Of a stretch of 42,429 bases of DNA, positions 16,844-25,407 are shown in pieces. Location of the stretch: NCBI GenBank assembly GCA_042569785.1, contig JBHPGW010000019.1, forward strand, positions 1 through 42,429, in the 5' to 3' direction. The position numbers and the translations under genes were made by a program. The DNA is from JBHPGW01 sp042569785 (GTDB lineage: Bacteria > Planctomycetota > Phycisphaerae > Sedimentisphaerales > Anaerobacaceae). Within the stretch, counting starts at the first letter, position 1; each line of letters starts with the position of its first letter. The notes beneath the pieces are model-generated. The model did not search any database, was not told the origin of the DNA, and saw nothing but the letters and a program-made list of their open reading frames with translations.

Positions 16844-17694
16844 CTGCGTCCAACTTTGTGGAAATTGACAACTCGTTCCAGGTCGATCCCGACTACCAGG
16901 TCGGCCTGAGGGAAGTAGGAATAACTTCCATCGATTCTGTCTTTTCTTTTAGCCAGGGCACCGACCTTCACAAGAAAAATCTGGCACCATACAGAACCCG
17001 CATAGAATTCAAAATAACCTCACCTGATAAGACACTGTTTTTAAAGCGTTACAACAGACCGCCTGTTTTAGTCCAGCTTAAGAGTTGGCTAAACCATCGC
17101 AGACGAGCCAGCTTGAGTTCTTTCGAGTTTGAACCAGCCGGCCAGTTAAACGCAGCCGGGATAAATGCACCGAAAACAATTTGTCGAGGACAGCAGTGGG
17201 GCGGATTGTTTGAGAAGAGAAGTTTTATCATCACAGAAAAAATAGCCGACGCCCAGTCACTGGAAAAAAAACTCCCCGCCTGTTTTGATGAACCGCCCAG
17301 TACCCAAAATCGTAAACTGCGAAATGAATTTATCGATAAGTTAGCAGATTTTGTAAAAAAATTCCATGCGACCAATTATCGTCATCGAGATCTGTATCTT
17401 TGCCATATATTCCACAGTGCGGACGACAAGTTCTATTTGATAGATCTGGCCAGGGCCTTTAAGCCCAATTTCTTTGCCGAAAGATTCAGAGTCAAAGATA
17501 TCGCGCAGCTATACTATTCGGCACCTGCCAGTAAATTTTCAAGAACCGACCGCCTGCGTTTTTACCAGCAAATGACAGGCCGTGACAAATTGACCACCAA
17601 AGACAAAAGATTCATCGGCAAAGTTAAAAACAAAGCAAAGCGAATGGCCAAACACGATATCAAGCACAACAGAAACGCACCCTTTGCCAGTTAA
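16840..17694 (+). CDS. LPS core kinase-like protein (WaaP/Kdo kinase family)
   Basis: 284 residues from the ATG at 16840 (AGGA 6 nt upstream; 4-nt ATGA overlap with waaF). It has the eukaryotic-like kinase pattern of the lipopolysaccharide kinase family: FLKRYNRPP near residue 65 with the ATP-binding Lys; FIITEKI in the hinge; catalytic loop YRHRDLYLCHIFH with H182-R183-D184; and YLIDLARAF as the DFG-equivalent Asp. Members phosphorylate heptose or Kdo in the LPS core on the cytoplasmic side. Position directly after the heptosyltransferase supports heptose phosphorylation. The very basic C-terminus fits membrane association. Confidence 0.8.
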   Translation: MTASNFVEIDNSFQVDPDYQVGLREVGITSIDSVFSFSQGTDLHKKNLAPYRTRIEFKITSPDKTLFLKRYNRPPVLVQLKSWLNHRRRASLSSFEFEPAGQLNAAGINAPKTICRGQQWGGLFEKRSFIITEKIADAQSLEKKLPACFDEPPSTQNRKLRNEFIDKLADFVKKFHATNYRHRDLYLCHIFHSADDKFYLIDLARAFKPNFFAERFRVKDIAQLYYSAPASKFSRTDRLRFYQQMTGRDKLTTKDKRFIGKVKNKAKRMAKHDIKHNRNAPFAS

Positions 17695-17711
17695 AAAATA
17701 TCTGGTATAAT
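17684..17711 (+). promoter_or_regulatory. Candidate internal promoter for the GT4-plsY pair
   Basis: TTGCCA (17684-17689), at the end of the LPS kinase gene, is followed after 16 bp by a perfect TATAAT (17706-17711), 77 nt before the GTG of the glycosyltransferase gene. Confidence 0.45.
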
Positions 17712-17788
17712 CAAATGAAACCGTAAATTATATGTTAACCCAACAGAGCCCGGAGCGTAAGCGATGGGTAAACAGGAATATGTAATCC

Positions 17789-18985
17789 GTGCCCAAAAAA
17801 GTAGCCATCATAATAGAACGAGCTAACATAATGCTCGGCGGCGCTGAACGGTCAGCCTTTGAGTTGTCTCAGGCATTGACCGCAAAAGGTTTCGACGTTC
17901 AACTATTAGCCGCTACCGGCCAGGCAAACTCCGACGCCATTCATGTCCTCTCTAAAGACAAGCATGCCAATCGTGTCTGTTTGTCAGCCTTCGAGGATTC
18001 TTTAAAGGCCCATTTCACACGGAACAGCTACGATATAATTCACAGTTTTCTCCCCCTTACATTTGCCGACATCTATCAGCCTCGCGGAGGCAGTTACGCG
18101 GAAGCTGTTTTGCGTAACGCTGCCAGTTACCAGTCCAACTTCATGAAAACGTACAAGCGTATAACATCTTTCGCCAATTTTCGACGCACCCGGCTTTTAT
18201 GTGCCGAAAAAGAAATGTGCAAAAAAACTGACGGCCCGGTAATAGTGGCTCTTTCCGAATACGTCGCCGAACAGTTCCAGCGTCACTATAATATCCGCCA
18301 AAAACGAATCACGATCATACCCAATGGCGTAAGAACAGATAAGCCTGTCAGCACAAAAGACGCCCAGCAACTCCGCTCACAGATATTGGCCAAATTAAAT
18401 CTCAAAGAAGCCGATCAGCCCGCATTGTTTTTGTTTGTCGCCAACAACTTCAGACTAAAAGGACTAAGGCCTCTTATAAAGGCATTTGCATCCGTCTGGC
18501 AAACTCGTACTTCTCGTCGGCCCTACCTGGTAGTTGCCGGCCACGATAAGTCATATAAATTTCGACATCTCGCAAAAAAAATCGGCATTGACAAAAAAAT
18601 CGTATTCTTAGGTCCTATACGCCACATTCAAAATGCCTTGTCAGTAACCGATGTCGCTGTTTTGCCGACTTTTTACGATCCCGCAAGCAGGTTTATTCTC
18701 GAAGCCCTCGCAGCCGATAAGCCGGTGATAACAACAAGATTCAATGGTGCAGCGGATTTGTTCGTCAACGACAGGCACGGCAAAATTATCGATACGCCGG
18801 AAAATATTATTGCACTGACACAAGCTCTCAGATATTTTACAGAGACAAAAAACATCCAGCAGACCGCACAGAATATTATTGACGATAATATAAAAGAAAA
18901 GGTTTCGATCGACAGGGCCGCTGAACAGGTAACGTCACTTTATGAACAGTTATTCAAAGAACGGAGTCCAAAGTGCGAGATGTAA
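17789..18985 (+). CDS. Glycosyltransferase family 4 (WaaG-like)
   Basis: 398 residues from a GTG at 17789 with AGGA about 11 nt upstream. The N-terminal part has IIIERANIMLGGAERSAFELSQAL, the acceptor-side GG motif near residue 18. The C-terminal GT-B half contains IIPNGV, FLFVANNFRLKGLRPLIKAF and the E-x7-E-like region PTFYDPASRFILEALAADKPVITTRFNGA. These resemble WaaG, the LPS glucosyltransferase I, and other GT4 enzymes that extend the core. Position behind lpxK, hldE, gmhB, waaF and the core kinase supports LPS core assembly. It overlaps plsY by 13 nt. Donor and acceptor sugar not determined. Confidence 0.85.
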   Translation: MPKKVAIIIERANIMLGGAERSAFELSQALTAKGFDVQLLAATGQANSDAIHVLSKDKHANRVCLSAFEDSLKAHFTRNSYDIIHSFLPLTFADIYQPRGGSYAEAVLRNAASYQSNFMKTYKRITSFANFRRTRLLCAEKEMCKKTDGPVIVALSEYVAEQFQRHYNIRQKRITIIPNGVRTDKPVSTKDAQQLRSQILAKLNLKEADQPALFLFVANNFRLKGLRPLIKAFASVWQTRTSRRPYLVVAGHDKSYKFRHLAKKIGIDKKIVFLGPIRHIQNALSVTDVAVLPTFYDPASRFILEALAADKPVITTRFNGAADLFVNDRHGKIIDTPENIIALTQALRYFTETKNIQQTAQNIIDDNIKEKVSIDRAAEQVTSLYEQLFKERSPKCEM

Positions 18986-19611
18986 TTTTAATTGTCGGTG
19001 CATATTTGCTTGGCTCAATCCCGTTCGGCCTCATTATCGCCAAAACTCACGGAAAAGACCTGCGAAGTATTGGTTCAGGTAATATCGGCGCAACAAATCT
19101 TGCCAGGGCACTGGGAAAAAAATGGGGTTCTTTTTGTTTTTGTCTCGACCTGCTTAAGGGGTTGATACCAATGCTTCTCGCCGGTTCCTTTCTGTCTTCT
19201 CAGCCAAGTGTTACAGAACTGTTTTTACAGCTTGCAACAGGTATCGCCGCTATCATTGGACACATCTTTCCGATATACGTAAAATTCAGGGGAGGCAAAG
19301 GAGTCGCTACCAGTTTCGGGTTCTCGCTCGGACTTTGGCCTTATTACACAATTTGCGCTTTTGTCACCATAATAATATGGGCCGCTATCGTCTTGATCTG
19401 GCGATATATCTCATTGGCGTCGATAATCGCTTCTTTGTTTTTCCCAGGCACTTTGATCATGTTGATAGCGATAAAACAAAAATGGGATTTCGAGTCTCTT
19501 TGGCCTTTAGTTATAACAGCCGCGGCAATACCCGTTATGGTGATCGTTCGCCACAAGGCAAACATAAAAAGATTAATAGCTGGAACCGAAGGCAAAGTTT
19601 TCGAAAAATGA
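18973..19611 (+). CDS. plsY: Acyl-phosphate:glycerol-3-phosphate acyltransferase (PlsY)
   Basis: 212 residues, polytopic inner-membrane protein starting at GTG 18973 with CGGAG upstream. The three conserved PlsY motifs are present: GSIPFGLIIAK with SIGSGNIGATNLAR, the internal GHIFPIYVKFRGGKGVATSFG, and a late segment with KRLIAGTEGK. About five hydrophobic helices are visible. It makes lysophosphatidic acid from acyl-phosphate, the first step of phospholipid synthesis. It ends the envelope cluster and runs convergently toward cheD with a gap of only 16 nt and no visible terminator. Confidence 0.95.
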   Translation: MRDVILIVGAYLLGSIPFGLIIAKTHGKDLRSIGSGNIGATNLARALGKKWGSFCFCLDLLKGLIPMLLAGSFLSSQPSVTELFLQLATGIAAIIGHIFPIYVKFRGGKGVATSFGFSLGLWPYYTICAFVTIIIWAAIVLIWRYISLASIIASLFFPGTLIMLIAIKQKWDFESLWPLVITAAAIPVMVIVRHKANIKRLIAGTEGKVFEK

Positions 19612-19627
19612 GCGAGCCCGTTATTTT

Positions 19628-20113
19628 CTACATGGGCCAAAGTCGCATTTCACCACTGTCACCTTCTGTGTAACGAACTATTCCACTGCCAACATCAAAA
19701 GATATGGTCCTCCGCGACACTCCGCCTGTAGCATGGGCGATTAATTTCAATTCGTTTTTTTTCAGCAGTTCTTTCGCTGATTCGATGTTATGTTGGCATA
19801 TGGTGTCGTCATCCCTTTCGAGCACATTGCCGCCGCCAACGAGAAACACCTGGATGTCACTAACCTTTGCCCCTAAGGACGTCATACCTTCGATTATCGC
19901 TTCGATAGCATTGGCCATATACCTTGTCTTTTGCTCTGACTCCTTCTTTTCAGACGCACGGCCCGGCAGCATTGCATGGGCAAGGGAACCTATTCTTTGA
20001 GTGGGATCGTAAGCGGCAATGGCAATACATGAACCTATCGCCCTGGTTCTCATTATCGCCTCTCCCCGGCACGTTCTTACTTCACCTATCTGTACGTCTA
20101 TGTTGTTTTCCAT
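19628..20113 (-). CDS. cheD: Chemoreceptor glutamine deamidase (CheD)
   Basis: 161 residues. The CheD catalytic residues are in place: T23 and C29 in TRAIGSCIAI, and H46 in LAHAMLP, each shifted by two relative to Thermotoga CheD. VFLVGGGNVL and the C-terminal GGVSRRTISFDVGSG are further family signatures. CheD deamidates Gln in methyl-accepting chemoreceptors and interacts with CheC. Good ribosome-binding site (AGAGG). It lies 61 nt after gatB on the same strand, with no other chemotaxis gene in the window. Either the chemotaxis genes are elsewhere or it serves another receptor-type system. Confidence 0.92.
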   Translation of the reverse strand: MENNIDVQIGEVRTCRGEAIMRTRAIGSCIAIAAYDPTQRIGSLAHAMLPGRASEKKESEQKTRYMANAIEAIIEGMTSLGAKVSDIQVFLVGGGNVLERDDDTICQHNIESAKELLKKNELKLIAHATGGVSRRTISFDVGSGIVRYTEGDSGEMRLWPM

Positions 20114-20174
20114 AGCAGCCTCTACTTTGATGCATTTTTAACAGCTGCTTTTGTAGCCTCTTGCAGGCTCAAAG

Positions 20175-21638
20175 TCAAGCAAATTTCTTAGAAAAAATCT
20201 GAGTGACAACCTTCGGGTTTGCCTGCCCCTTGCTTTTTTGCATAACCTGACCAAGCAAAAAACCCATCGCCTTTTTGCTTCTTTTACCCCCGCTGGTGAC
20301 ATCGGCAACTGCCTTTGGATTGGCCGCTATAACCTCGTCGACAAGCCCCTCCAGTTCACTCGCATCGCTTTTCTGAACAAGATCAAGCTCCTGGGCAATA
20401 ACCTGCGGGTCTTTACCGCTTTCTAACATATTTTCAAATATGACACCGGAAGCACCGGCACTAATGTCACCAGCCTCGACCATTTTTGCCAAATTCGCGA
20501 TGTCCTTGTCATTAATACTTAGTTCCCCTATGGTACAATCTTTTTCGTTAGCGATTTTCAGTCCCGTCTGCGTAAGAAGGTTGCAAACTCTTTTAGGGTC
20601 ACCACCGCCTTTTACCGCTGCCTCAAAACGATCTGCTGTCGAACGCTCACTGGTTAAAATGCCGGCATCATATTCGCTTAATTTGTACTCACTGACAAAA
20701 CGCCCCTGCCTTTTGATAGGCAGTTCACACATTCTGTTGCGAATATCTTCCAGCCACACCCCTTTAAGTTTAACAGGCACAAGGTCAGGATCGGGAAAAT
20801 ACCGGTAATCGTGAGCTTCTTCCTTTTCCCGCTGAAGAACGGTCACCCCTCTGCCGTCATCCCAGCCCCTGGTAGTCTTATTACCCATCTCGAACGTTTT
20901 TCCTGTCTCGATAAATTCATCGAGTTGCCTGCGAACCTCATATTTCACACTTCCCTCGATCGCTCGAAAACTGTTAAGATTCTTAACTTCGGTAATTGGC
21001 GTTTTGTACACCTTACCGTCCCTGGTAATATGCAAATTAATATTAGGCTCAAAACGCATATGCCCTTTCTGCATATCGGCATGTGAAACACCCAGGTACC
21101 GAACTATCCGCTGCAACTCAACCGCCAAAGAGCGAACCTCCGCGGCACTGTTCATATCAGGCTCAGTAACAATTTCCAGTAAAGGCGTGCCGGCCCGATT
21201 GAGGTCAACCTGCGAAAAATTCCCCGCCGTATGCAGATTCTTACCTGCGTCTTCTTCAAGATGCGCCCTGATTATACGTATCCTTTTAGTCTGTCCATCT
21301 TCCAGCGGTATCTCGATAAAACCATTCTCACTGAAAGGCAGATCGTACTGACTTATCTGATAATTTTTCGGCAGATCGGGATAATAATAACTTTTCCTGT
21401 CCCACTTGGTAAATTCCGGTATCGAGCAGTTAAGAGCCAAAGCCGCCAGAACCGAATACTCGAACGCCTGCTTATTCATCACAGGCAGCGACCCAGGCAT
21501 CCCCAGACAAACCGGACAAACCCTGCTGTTAGGCTCAGCCCCAAACGCCAGCTCACAACCACAGAACATCTTAGTCCTGGTGCACAACTGCACATGGATC
21601 TCTAAGCCGACAATAACCTTATATTCTAATTCGCTCAT
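20175..21638 (-). CDS. gatB: Asp-tRNA(Asn)/Glu-tRNA(Gln) amidotransferase subunit B (GatB)
   Basis: 487 residues, normal length. N-terminal VIVGLEIHVQL is the family signature. The zinc-binding cysteines lie in MFCGCELAFGAEPNSRVCPVCLGMPG (about 25-50). DLNRAGTPLLEIVTEPDM is the second signature, and the C-terminal YqeY-like helical domain ends the protein. GatB recognises the mischarged tRNA and phosphorylates it while GatA supplies ammonia. It starts 3 nt after the gatA stop. The gatC-gatA-gatB order is intact, so this organism forms Gln-tRNA and/or Asn-tRNA by transamidation. Confidence 0.97.
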   Translation of the reverse strand: MSELEYKVIVGLEIHVQLCTRTKMFCGCELAFGAEPNSRVCPVCLGMPGSLPVMNKQAFEYSVLAALALNCSIPEFTKWDRKSYYYPDLPKNYQISQYDLPFSENGFIEIPLEDGQTKRIRIIRAHLEEDAGKNLHTAGNFSQVDLNRAGTPLLEIVTEPDMNSAAEVRSLAVELQRIVRYLGVSHADMQKGHMRFEPNINLHITRDGKVYKTPITEVKNLNSFRAIEGSVKYEVRRQLDEFIETGKTFEMGNKTTRGWDDGRGVTVLQREKEEAHDYRYFPDPDLVPVKLKGVWLEDIRNRMCELPIKRQGRFVSEYKLSEYDAGILTSERSTADRFEAAVKGGGDPKRVCNLLTQTGLKIANEKDCTIGELSINDKDIANLAKMVEAGDISAGASGVIFENMLESGKDPQVIAQELDLVQKSDASELEGLVDEVIAANPKAVADVTSGGKRSKKAMGFLLGQVMQKSKGQANPKVVTQIFSKKFA

Positions 21639-21641
21639 TTT

Positions 21642-23123
21642 CTATTCTGTAATTAAAGCTGGTTTACTGGTATTGAAATCTGTTTGTGATTCGTACATTT
21701 TTGCTATCCGCAGCAGTTTGTCTTCAGTAAAGGCTGGCGTAAGTATCTGCAAACCTATCGGCAGTTGATTCTCATCGAAACCACATGGAACGCTTATCCC
21801 GGGTATACCAGCTAAATTAGCTGCTATCGTATAAATATCCGTAAGATACATCTGCAGCGGGTCTGCTGTTTTTTCGCCTATCTTAAAAGCCGTTGTCGGC
21901 GATACAGGCATCATAATGCAGTCGCAACTTTCAAACGCCCGTGTGAAATCACCGCGAATCAAATTACGAACCTTCAATGCCTTCAAATAATAAGCATCAT
22001 AATACCCGCTCGACAGTGCGTATGTCCCTAACATTATCCGCCTTTTGACTTCCTGCCCAAACCCCTCAGCACGCGACTTCGAATAAACCTCGATATAATC
22101 TTTCGGCTTCTTCGTTCGATGCCCGTAATGCACCCCGTCAAAACGCGCCAAATTACTCGAAGCCTCAGCCGTTGCTATCATGTAATACGCCGCTATCGCG
22201 TAATCAAAATGCGGCATCTCGATCTCAACAATTTCAGCACCCTTGTTTTTGTAAACCTCTATCGCGGAAGCGACCGCTTTTTGCACCGCCTCATCAGCTC
22301 CTGCATTGAGTTCCGGCACAACCGCGATCCGCAATTTCTCTATCGGCTCATCGATTCTTTCAAGATAGTCACACACAGGCCCATTTGCTTCATCAACGCT
22401 CGTACTGTCAGCTGGGTCGTGACCTGCTATTACATTGAGCATCAAAGCTGCATCCTCAACATTTCGTGTCACAGGCCCGATCTGATCCAAACTCGAACCG
22501 TAAGCCACAAGACCATATCGAGAAACCCTCCCGTATGTAGGCTTTAGCCCAACAACACCGCAAAAACTCGCCGGCTGACGAATAGAACCACCGGTATCAG
22601 AACCAAGAGCCGCATAACACAGACGACCCGCAACCGCCGCGGTAGAACCGCCGCTGCTGCCGCCCGGAACTCTACTCGTATCCCACGGATTCACAGTCTG
22701 CTTTAGACCAGAATTCTCAGTGCTCGAACCCATAGCAAACTCGTCCATATTACACTTACCGATTATCACCGCATCTGCCGCCAGCAGTTTCTTTATTACC
22801 GTAGCGTCATAAGGCGAACAGAAATTCTCAAGAATCTTCGACCCGCAGGTAGTAGCACCAAAACTTGTGCACATATTATCCTTCACCGCAACAGGAACGC
22901 CAGCCAAAGCCCCAACCGAAACACTCGCCGCAATTTTAGCATCGATCTCCCCAGCCTGCGACATCGCGATATCTTTAAACGTACTAATATAAGCCCCTAT
23001 AACACCCTCATACCTATCAATAGCAGCAAACACAGCCTCAACAGCCTCAACGCTCCTAACCTCACCGCAAGAGATTCTCTCTGCCAACCCCTTACAACCA
23101 ATTTCCAATATCCCATCAACCAT
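21642..23123 (-). CDS. gatA: Asp-tRNA(Asn)/Glu-tRNA(Gln) amidotransferase subunit A (GatA)
   Basis: 493 residues of the amidase signature family. The catalytic Lys-cisSer-Ser triad is visible as K81 (VAVKDN), S156 (PGGSSGGS) and S180 (SDTGGSIRQPASFCG). It hydrolyses glutamine and channels ammonia to GatB. Length and motifs are normal. It sits between gatC (18 nt upstream) and gatB (3 nt downstream), with a weak ribosome-binding site (GAGA) that suggests coupling with gatC. Confidence 0.97.
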   Translation of the reverse strand: MVDGILEIGCKGLAERISCGEVRSVEAVEAVFAAIDRYEGVIGAYISTFKDIAMSQAGEIDAKIAASVSVGALAGVPVAVKDNMCTSFGATTCGSKILENFCSPYDATVIKKLLAADAVIIGKCNMDEFAMGSSTENSGLKQTVNPWDTSRVPGGSSGGSTAAVAGRLCYAALGSDTGGSIRQPASFCGVVGLKPTYGRVSRYGLVAYGSSLDQIGPVTRNVEDAALMLNVIAGHDPADSTSVDEANGPVCDYLERIDEPIEKLRIAVVPELNAGADEAVQKAVASAIEVYKNKGAEIVEIEMPHFDYAIAAYYMIATAEASSNLARFDGVHYGHRTKKPKDYIEVYSKSRAEGFGQEVKRRIMLGTYALSSGYYDAYYLKALKVRNLIRGDFTRAFESCDCIMMPVSPTTAFKIGEKTADPLQMYLTDIYTIAANLAGIPGISVPCGFDENQLPIGLQILTPAFTEDKLLRIAKMYESQTDFNTSKPALITE

Positions 23124-23141
23124 AAGTTAGTATCTCTAATT

Positions 23142-23447
23142 TTAACTGCTTGCTTCATCCAGTATCTTCGGCACCTTAAAAAAAACACCATCTCGCTGCG
23201 GAGCGTTAGCTAACGCCTTGTCACTGCCGAGCGATTCGGTAATAACATCTTCACGAAAACAATTACTCACAGGCAGACAATGCGCCAAAGGCTCGACATT
23301 ATCCGTATCGAGCTCGTTCATCTTCTCCACGTATTCCATGATCGCGCTTAGCTGACCGGAAAACTGTTCAACCTCAGAGTCACTCAGGTCAAGACGAGCC
23401 AGCTTAGCTGTCTTGCGAACCTGTTCGGCGTCTATTTTTTTATCCAT
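23142..23447 (-). CDS. gatC: Asp-tRNA(Asn)/Glu-tRNA(Gln) amidotransferase subunit C (GatC)
   Basis: 101 residues from the ATG at 23447, which gives the typical start MDKKIDAEQVRKTAKLARLDLSDSE. The frame stays open upstream to 23507 and an ATG at 23462 exists, but those residues overlap the terminator hairpin and are not family-like. The C-terminal NAPQRDGVFFKVPKIL is the conserved GatC tail that wraps GatA. No strong ribosome-binding site is visible. The start lies only 15 nt after the T-tract of the rpmB terminator. Confidence 0.93.
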   Translation of the reverse strand: MDKKIDAEQVRKTAKLARLDLSDSEVEQFSGQLSAIMEYVEKMNELDTDNVEPLAHCLPVSNCFREDVITESLGSDKALANAPQRDGVFFKVPKILDEASS

Positions 23448-23462
23448 TGGAAAATTACCCAT

Positions 23463-23492
23463 AAAAAAAGCGAGGCACAAACCGGCCTCGCT
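23463..23492 (-). terminator. Rho-independent terminator after rpmB
   Basis: On the minus strand AGCGAGGC (23492-23485) pairs perfectly with GCCTCGCT (23476-23469) around an 8-nt loop and runs into seven Ts (23469-23463). It lies about 75 nt after the rpmB stop and just ahead of gatC on the same strand. Confidence 0.85.
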
Positions 23493-23566
23493 AATATCAT
23501 TCAACAAATTATCAGCACAATGTGATACACACTGACTTTTCTCCCCTATTCACATACGCTTTTTTT

Positions 23567-23821
23567 CTACTCAGCTGGCGTATAATTGCGTTTCGGAGGC
23601 TTAACCACCAGGCCGTTCTTAATCGCCTTAGCCGACACCTTGATCCTGCAGACCTTACCGTCGACCAGGGCACGAACTCGCTGGATATTAGGTTTAAATT
23701 TACGTTTAGTTACGCCGGTAACTTTTCTACCAACACCGCCTAGATGTTTAGCCTTACCGCGACGAGATATACTCTGCCCGGCTAAAGTTCGCTTACCTGT
23801 TATACTGCACACTCTGGACAT
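23567..23821 (-). CDS. rpmB: 50S ribosomal protein L28
   Basis: 84 residues from the ATG at 23821 (AGGAG about 10 nt upstream; extra in-frame codons to 23863 discarded). It starts MSRVCSITGKRTLAGQSISR, has the basic stretch TGVTKRKFKPNIQRV, and ends VSAKAIKNGLVVKP plus a short tail, as in bacterial L28. There is a CxxxGK-type N-terminus, but the second cysteine pair of a zinc form is not complete. It has its own promoter (23881-23908) and terminator (23463-23492), so it is a monocistronic unit. Confidence 0.95.
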   Translation of the reverse strand: MSRVCSITGKRTLAGQSISRRGKAKHLGGVGRKVTGVTKRKFKPNIQRVRALVDGKVCRIKVSAKAIKNGLVVKPPKRNYTPAE

Positions 23822-23880
23822 CTGATAAAACTCCTGTCTATCTACCTTAGATTTTAAGCTCAATTACCATAAAACACCAC

Positions 23881-23908
23881 AGTATACAAATTTAAACAAA
23901 AATTGCAA
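23881..23908 (-). promoter_or_regulatory. Vegetative-type promoter for rpmB
   Basis: On the minus strand TTGCAA (23908-23903), 16 bp, TATACT (23886-23881), 59 nt before the rpmB ATG. Hexamers and spacing are identical to those at 3504-3531. Confidence 0.55.
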
Positions 23909-24032
23909 GCACAAATACTCTTTTTAGCAAAAAAACCGTTTTTCGCCCCCAAACCCCCAATCCCATCCCATTTTTTGACCCCAGGGAAGGATTCCATATT
24001 GGTATAACATCAATTGTATTTAATTCCTTCGA

Positions 24033-24494
24033 TTAATCGTTTTTTCCGTAGAGCCAGCTTTCGTCGCTTAGCTGGTAATCGACGATCTCTTCTGGTTTGA
24101 AGTAAAGCCCTATCTCGCTCTTAGCCGATTCCGGGCTGTCGGAACCATGAATTAAATTGTATCCCCTCGAAGCGCTGTAGTCGCCTCGTATCGTGCCAGG
24201 TTCTGCCTGGTAACCGAATGTCGCACCCATCATCTTCCGGGCCATCTCGATAACGCCATCAGCCTGCCACACCATCACTAATGACGGCGATGATGACAGA
24301 TACTTGACAACGCCCCTGAAAAAAGGTTTGTCTTTATGAACAGCGTAATGCTCACTGGCTAATTCTTCGGATATCTGAATGAATTTAGCTGCAACGAGTT
24401 TGAGCCCTTTGCTCTCGAACCGAGAGATTATCTCACCAGACAAATGCCTCTGGATGCCGTCGGGTTTGATTATTATTAAAGTACGTTCTGTCAT
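24033..24494 (-). CDS. ndk: Nucleoside diphosphate kinase
   Basis: 153 residues. It has the N-terminal TLIIIKPDGIQRHLSGEII and the active-site signature NLIHGSDSPESA with phospho-acceptor His at about H116. It transfers the gamma phosphate among nucleoside triphosphates in the cytoplasm. The length is slightly longer than the usual 140 or so, through an extended C-terminal tail (QLSDESWLYGKND) common in this phylum. It is transcribed in the same direction as the OmpA-type gene upstream, separated by a gap with hairpins and heptanucleotide repeats. Confidence 0.97.
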   Translation of the reverse strand: MTERTLIIIKPDGIQRHLSGEIISRFESKGLKLVAAKFIQISEELASEHYAVHKDKPFFRGVVKYLSSSPSLVMVWQADGVIEMARKMMGATFGYQAEPGTIRGDYSASRGYNLIHGSDSPESAKSEIGLYFKPEEIVDYQLSDESWLYGKND

Positions 24495-24579
24495 GATTTA
24501 TAGCTCGCAACTACTTCACATTACTCAAGCCGAATAACAACATAAATCAGTCGCCGACAAAGTCGGCTTCGATCAACGC

Positions 24580-24607
24580 AACACGAGATACGCTTCACGC
24601 GATACGC
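24580..24607. repeat. Short heptanucleotide array (NAYACGM-type)
   Basis: Four consecutive 7-nt units read AACACGA, GATACGC, TTCACGC, GATACGC between the OmpA-type gene and ndk. The units match the GAYACGA consensus of the array in front of trpE. A separate perfect hairpin GCCGAC-AAA-GTCGGC (24553-24567) lies beside it. Confidence 0.5.
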
Positions 24608-24633
24608 TCAAACTGACCGAAGGTCTGTTTGAG
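24607..24633 (-). terminator. Hairpin after the OmpA-type lipoprotein gene
   Basis: CTCAAAC T GACC, loop GAA, GGTC T GTTTGAG: 11 paired bases per arm with a single T-T mismatch, starting 3 nt after the lipoprotein stop codon. There is no T-tract, so it may be a weak or rho-assisted terminator or an mRNA 3'-end stabiliser. Confidence 0.45.
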
Positions 24634-24636
24634 TAG

Positions 24637-25407
24637 TTACATCCCCTTTGGCACAATATAAATTTCGACACGTCTGTTTTTGGGATTTCCTTTTTTGCCC
24701 GGCTTGTTTGCTTCGACAGGCCTATACTCTCCAAACCCACGTGCGCTCATTCGATTCGGCGCAACCTTATTAGCTTCCATTACCTTCAGTACCGATATCG
24801 CCCTGTTAGAAGAAAGATGCCAGTTCGATGCGTGTACAGCTCGGGAATATCGAATAGGCTGATCGTCTGTATGTCCGGCAATTACAACATCAAGACCTTT
24901 CGCCTGTTCTGAGTTCAGGATCACACAAAGTTCTTTAACAGCTTTTTCTGCACCGCCAAGTACCTTGTCCTTTCCGCTCTTAAAAAGCAGATCACTTTTG
25001 AATTTCACGATCCCGCTGCCCGCGTCGTATGTAACCATCTCCTGGGTATTAGCAAAATCCTCTAACATCGTGCTAAGTTCGATCGGTATCTGCGCGCCTC
25101 CTGAGAGCAGCCTTTGCTGCATTAAAGCTATCAACGAACTTTTATTGCTGATATCTTCTCCCAGTGAAGTAATCCTCTGTTCGAGGGCATCAGTCTGCGC
25201 ATCGCAAACCTCTTGCGCCGAATCGACCGTTCTCTTTAGCTTCTCCATTTCAAGACTGGAGACCGCCGCTTGACTTTCCAGTTCGGAAATAACCCTGCTC
25301 TGACGATTATTCTGGATTTTCAGATCGTTAGCGTCAGGGCCGCAACCAGTTACCAGCATAATCCCCGCAGATACCATAATTAGAGATGAAAGTTTGATAA
25401 TTCGCAT
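24637..25407 (-). CDS. OmpA-family peptidoglycan-binding lipoprotein
   Basis: 256 residues. It has a signal peptide with lipobox LVTGC (Cys22), then a coiled-coil-like region (about 30-100, QSRVISELESQAAVSSLEMEKLKRT and onward). The C-terminal OmpA/MotB domain (about 130-250) has VVIAGHTDDQPI, NWHLSSNRAISVLKVM and GFGEYRPVEANKPGKKGNPKNRRVEI. The domain binds diaminopimelate in peptidoglycan, so the protein tethers the outer membrane to the wall. The coiled coil resembles Pal/MotB-like planctomycete lipoproteins. The start has AGGATAGGACA just upstream. No Tol genes are adjacent. Confidence 0.88.
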   Translation of the reverse strand: MRIIKLSSLIMVSAGIMLVTGCGPDANDLKIQNNRQSRVISELESQAAVSSLEMEKLKRTVDSAQEVCDAQTDALEQRITSLGEDISNKSSLIALMQQRLLSGGAQIPIELSTMLEDFANTQEMVTYDAGSGIVKFKSDLLFKSGKDKVLGGAEKAVKELCVILNSEQAKGLDVVIAGHTDDQPIRYSRAVHASNWHLSSNRAISVLKVMEANKVAPNRMSARGFGEYRPVEANKPGKKGNPKNRRVEIYIVPKGM

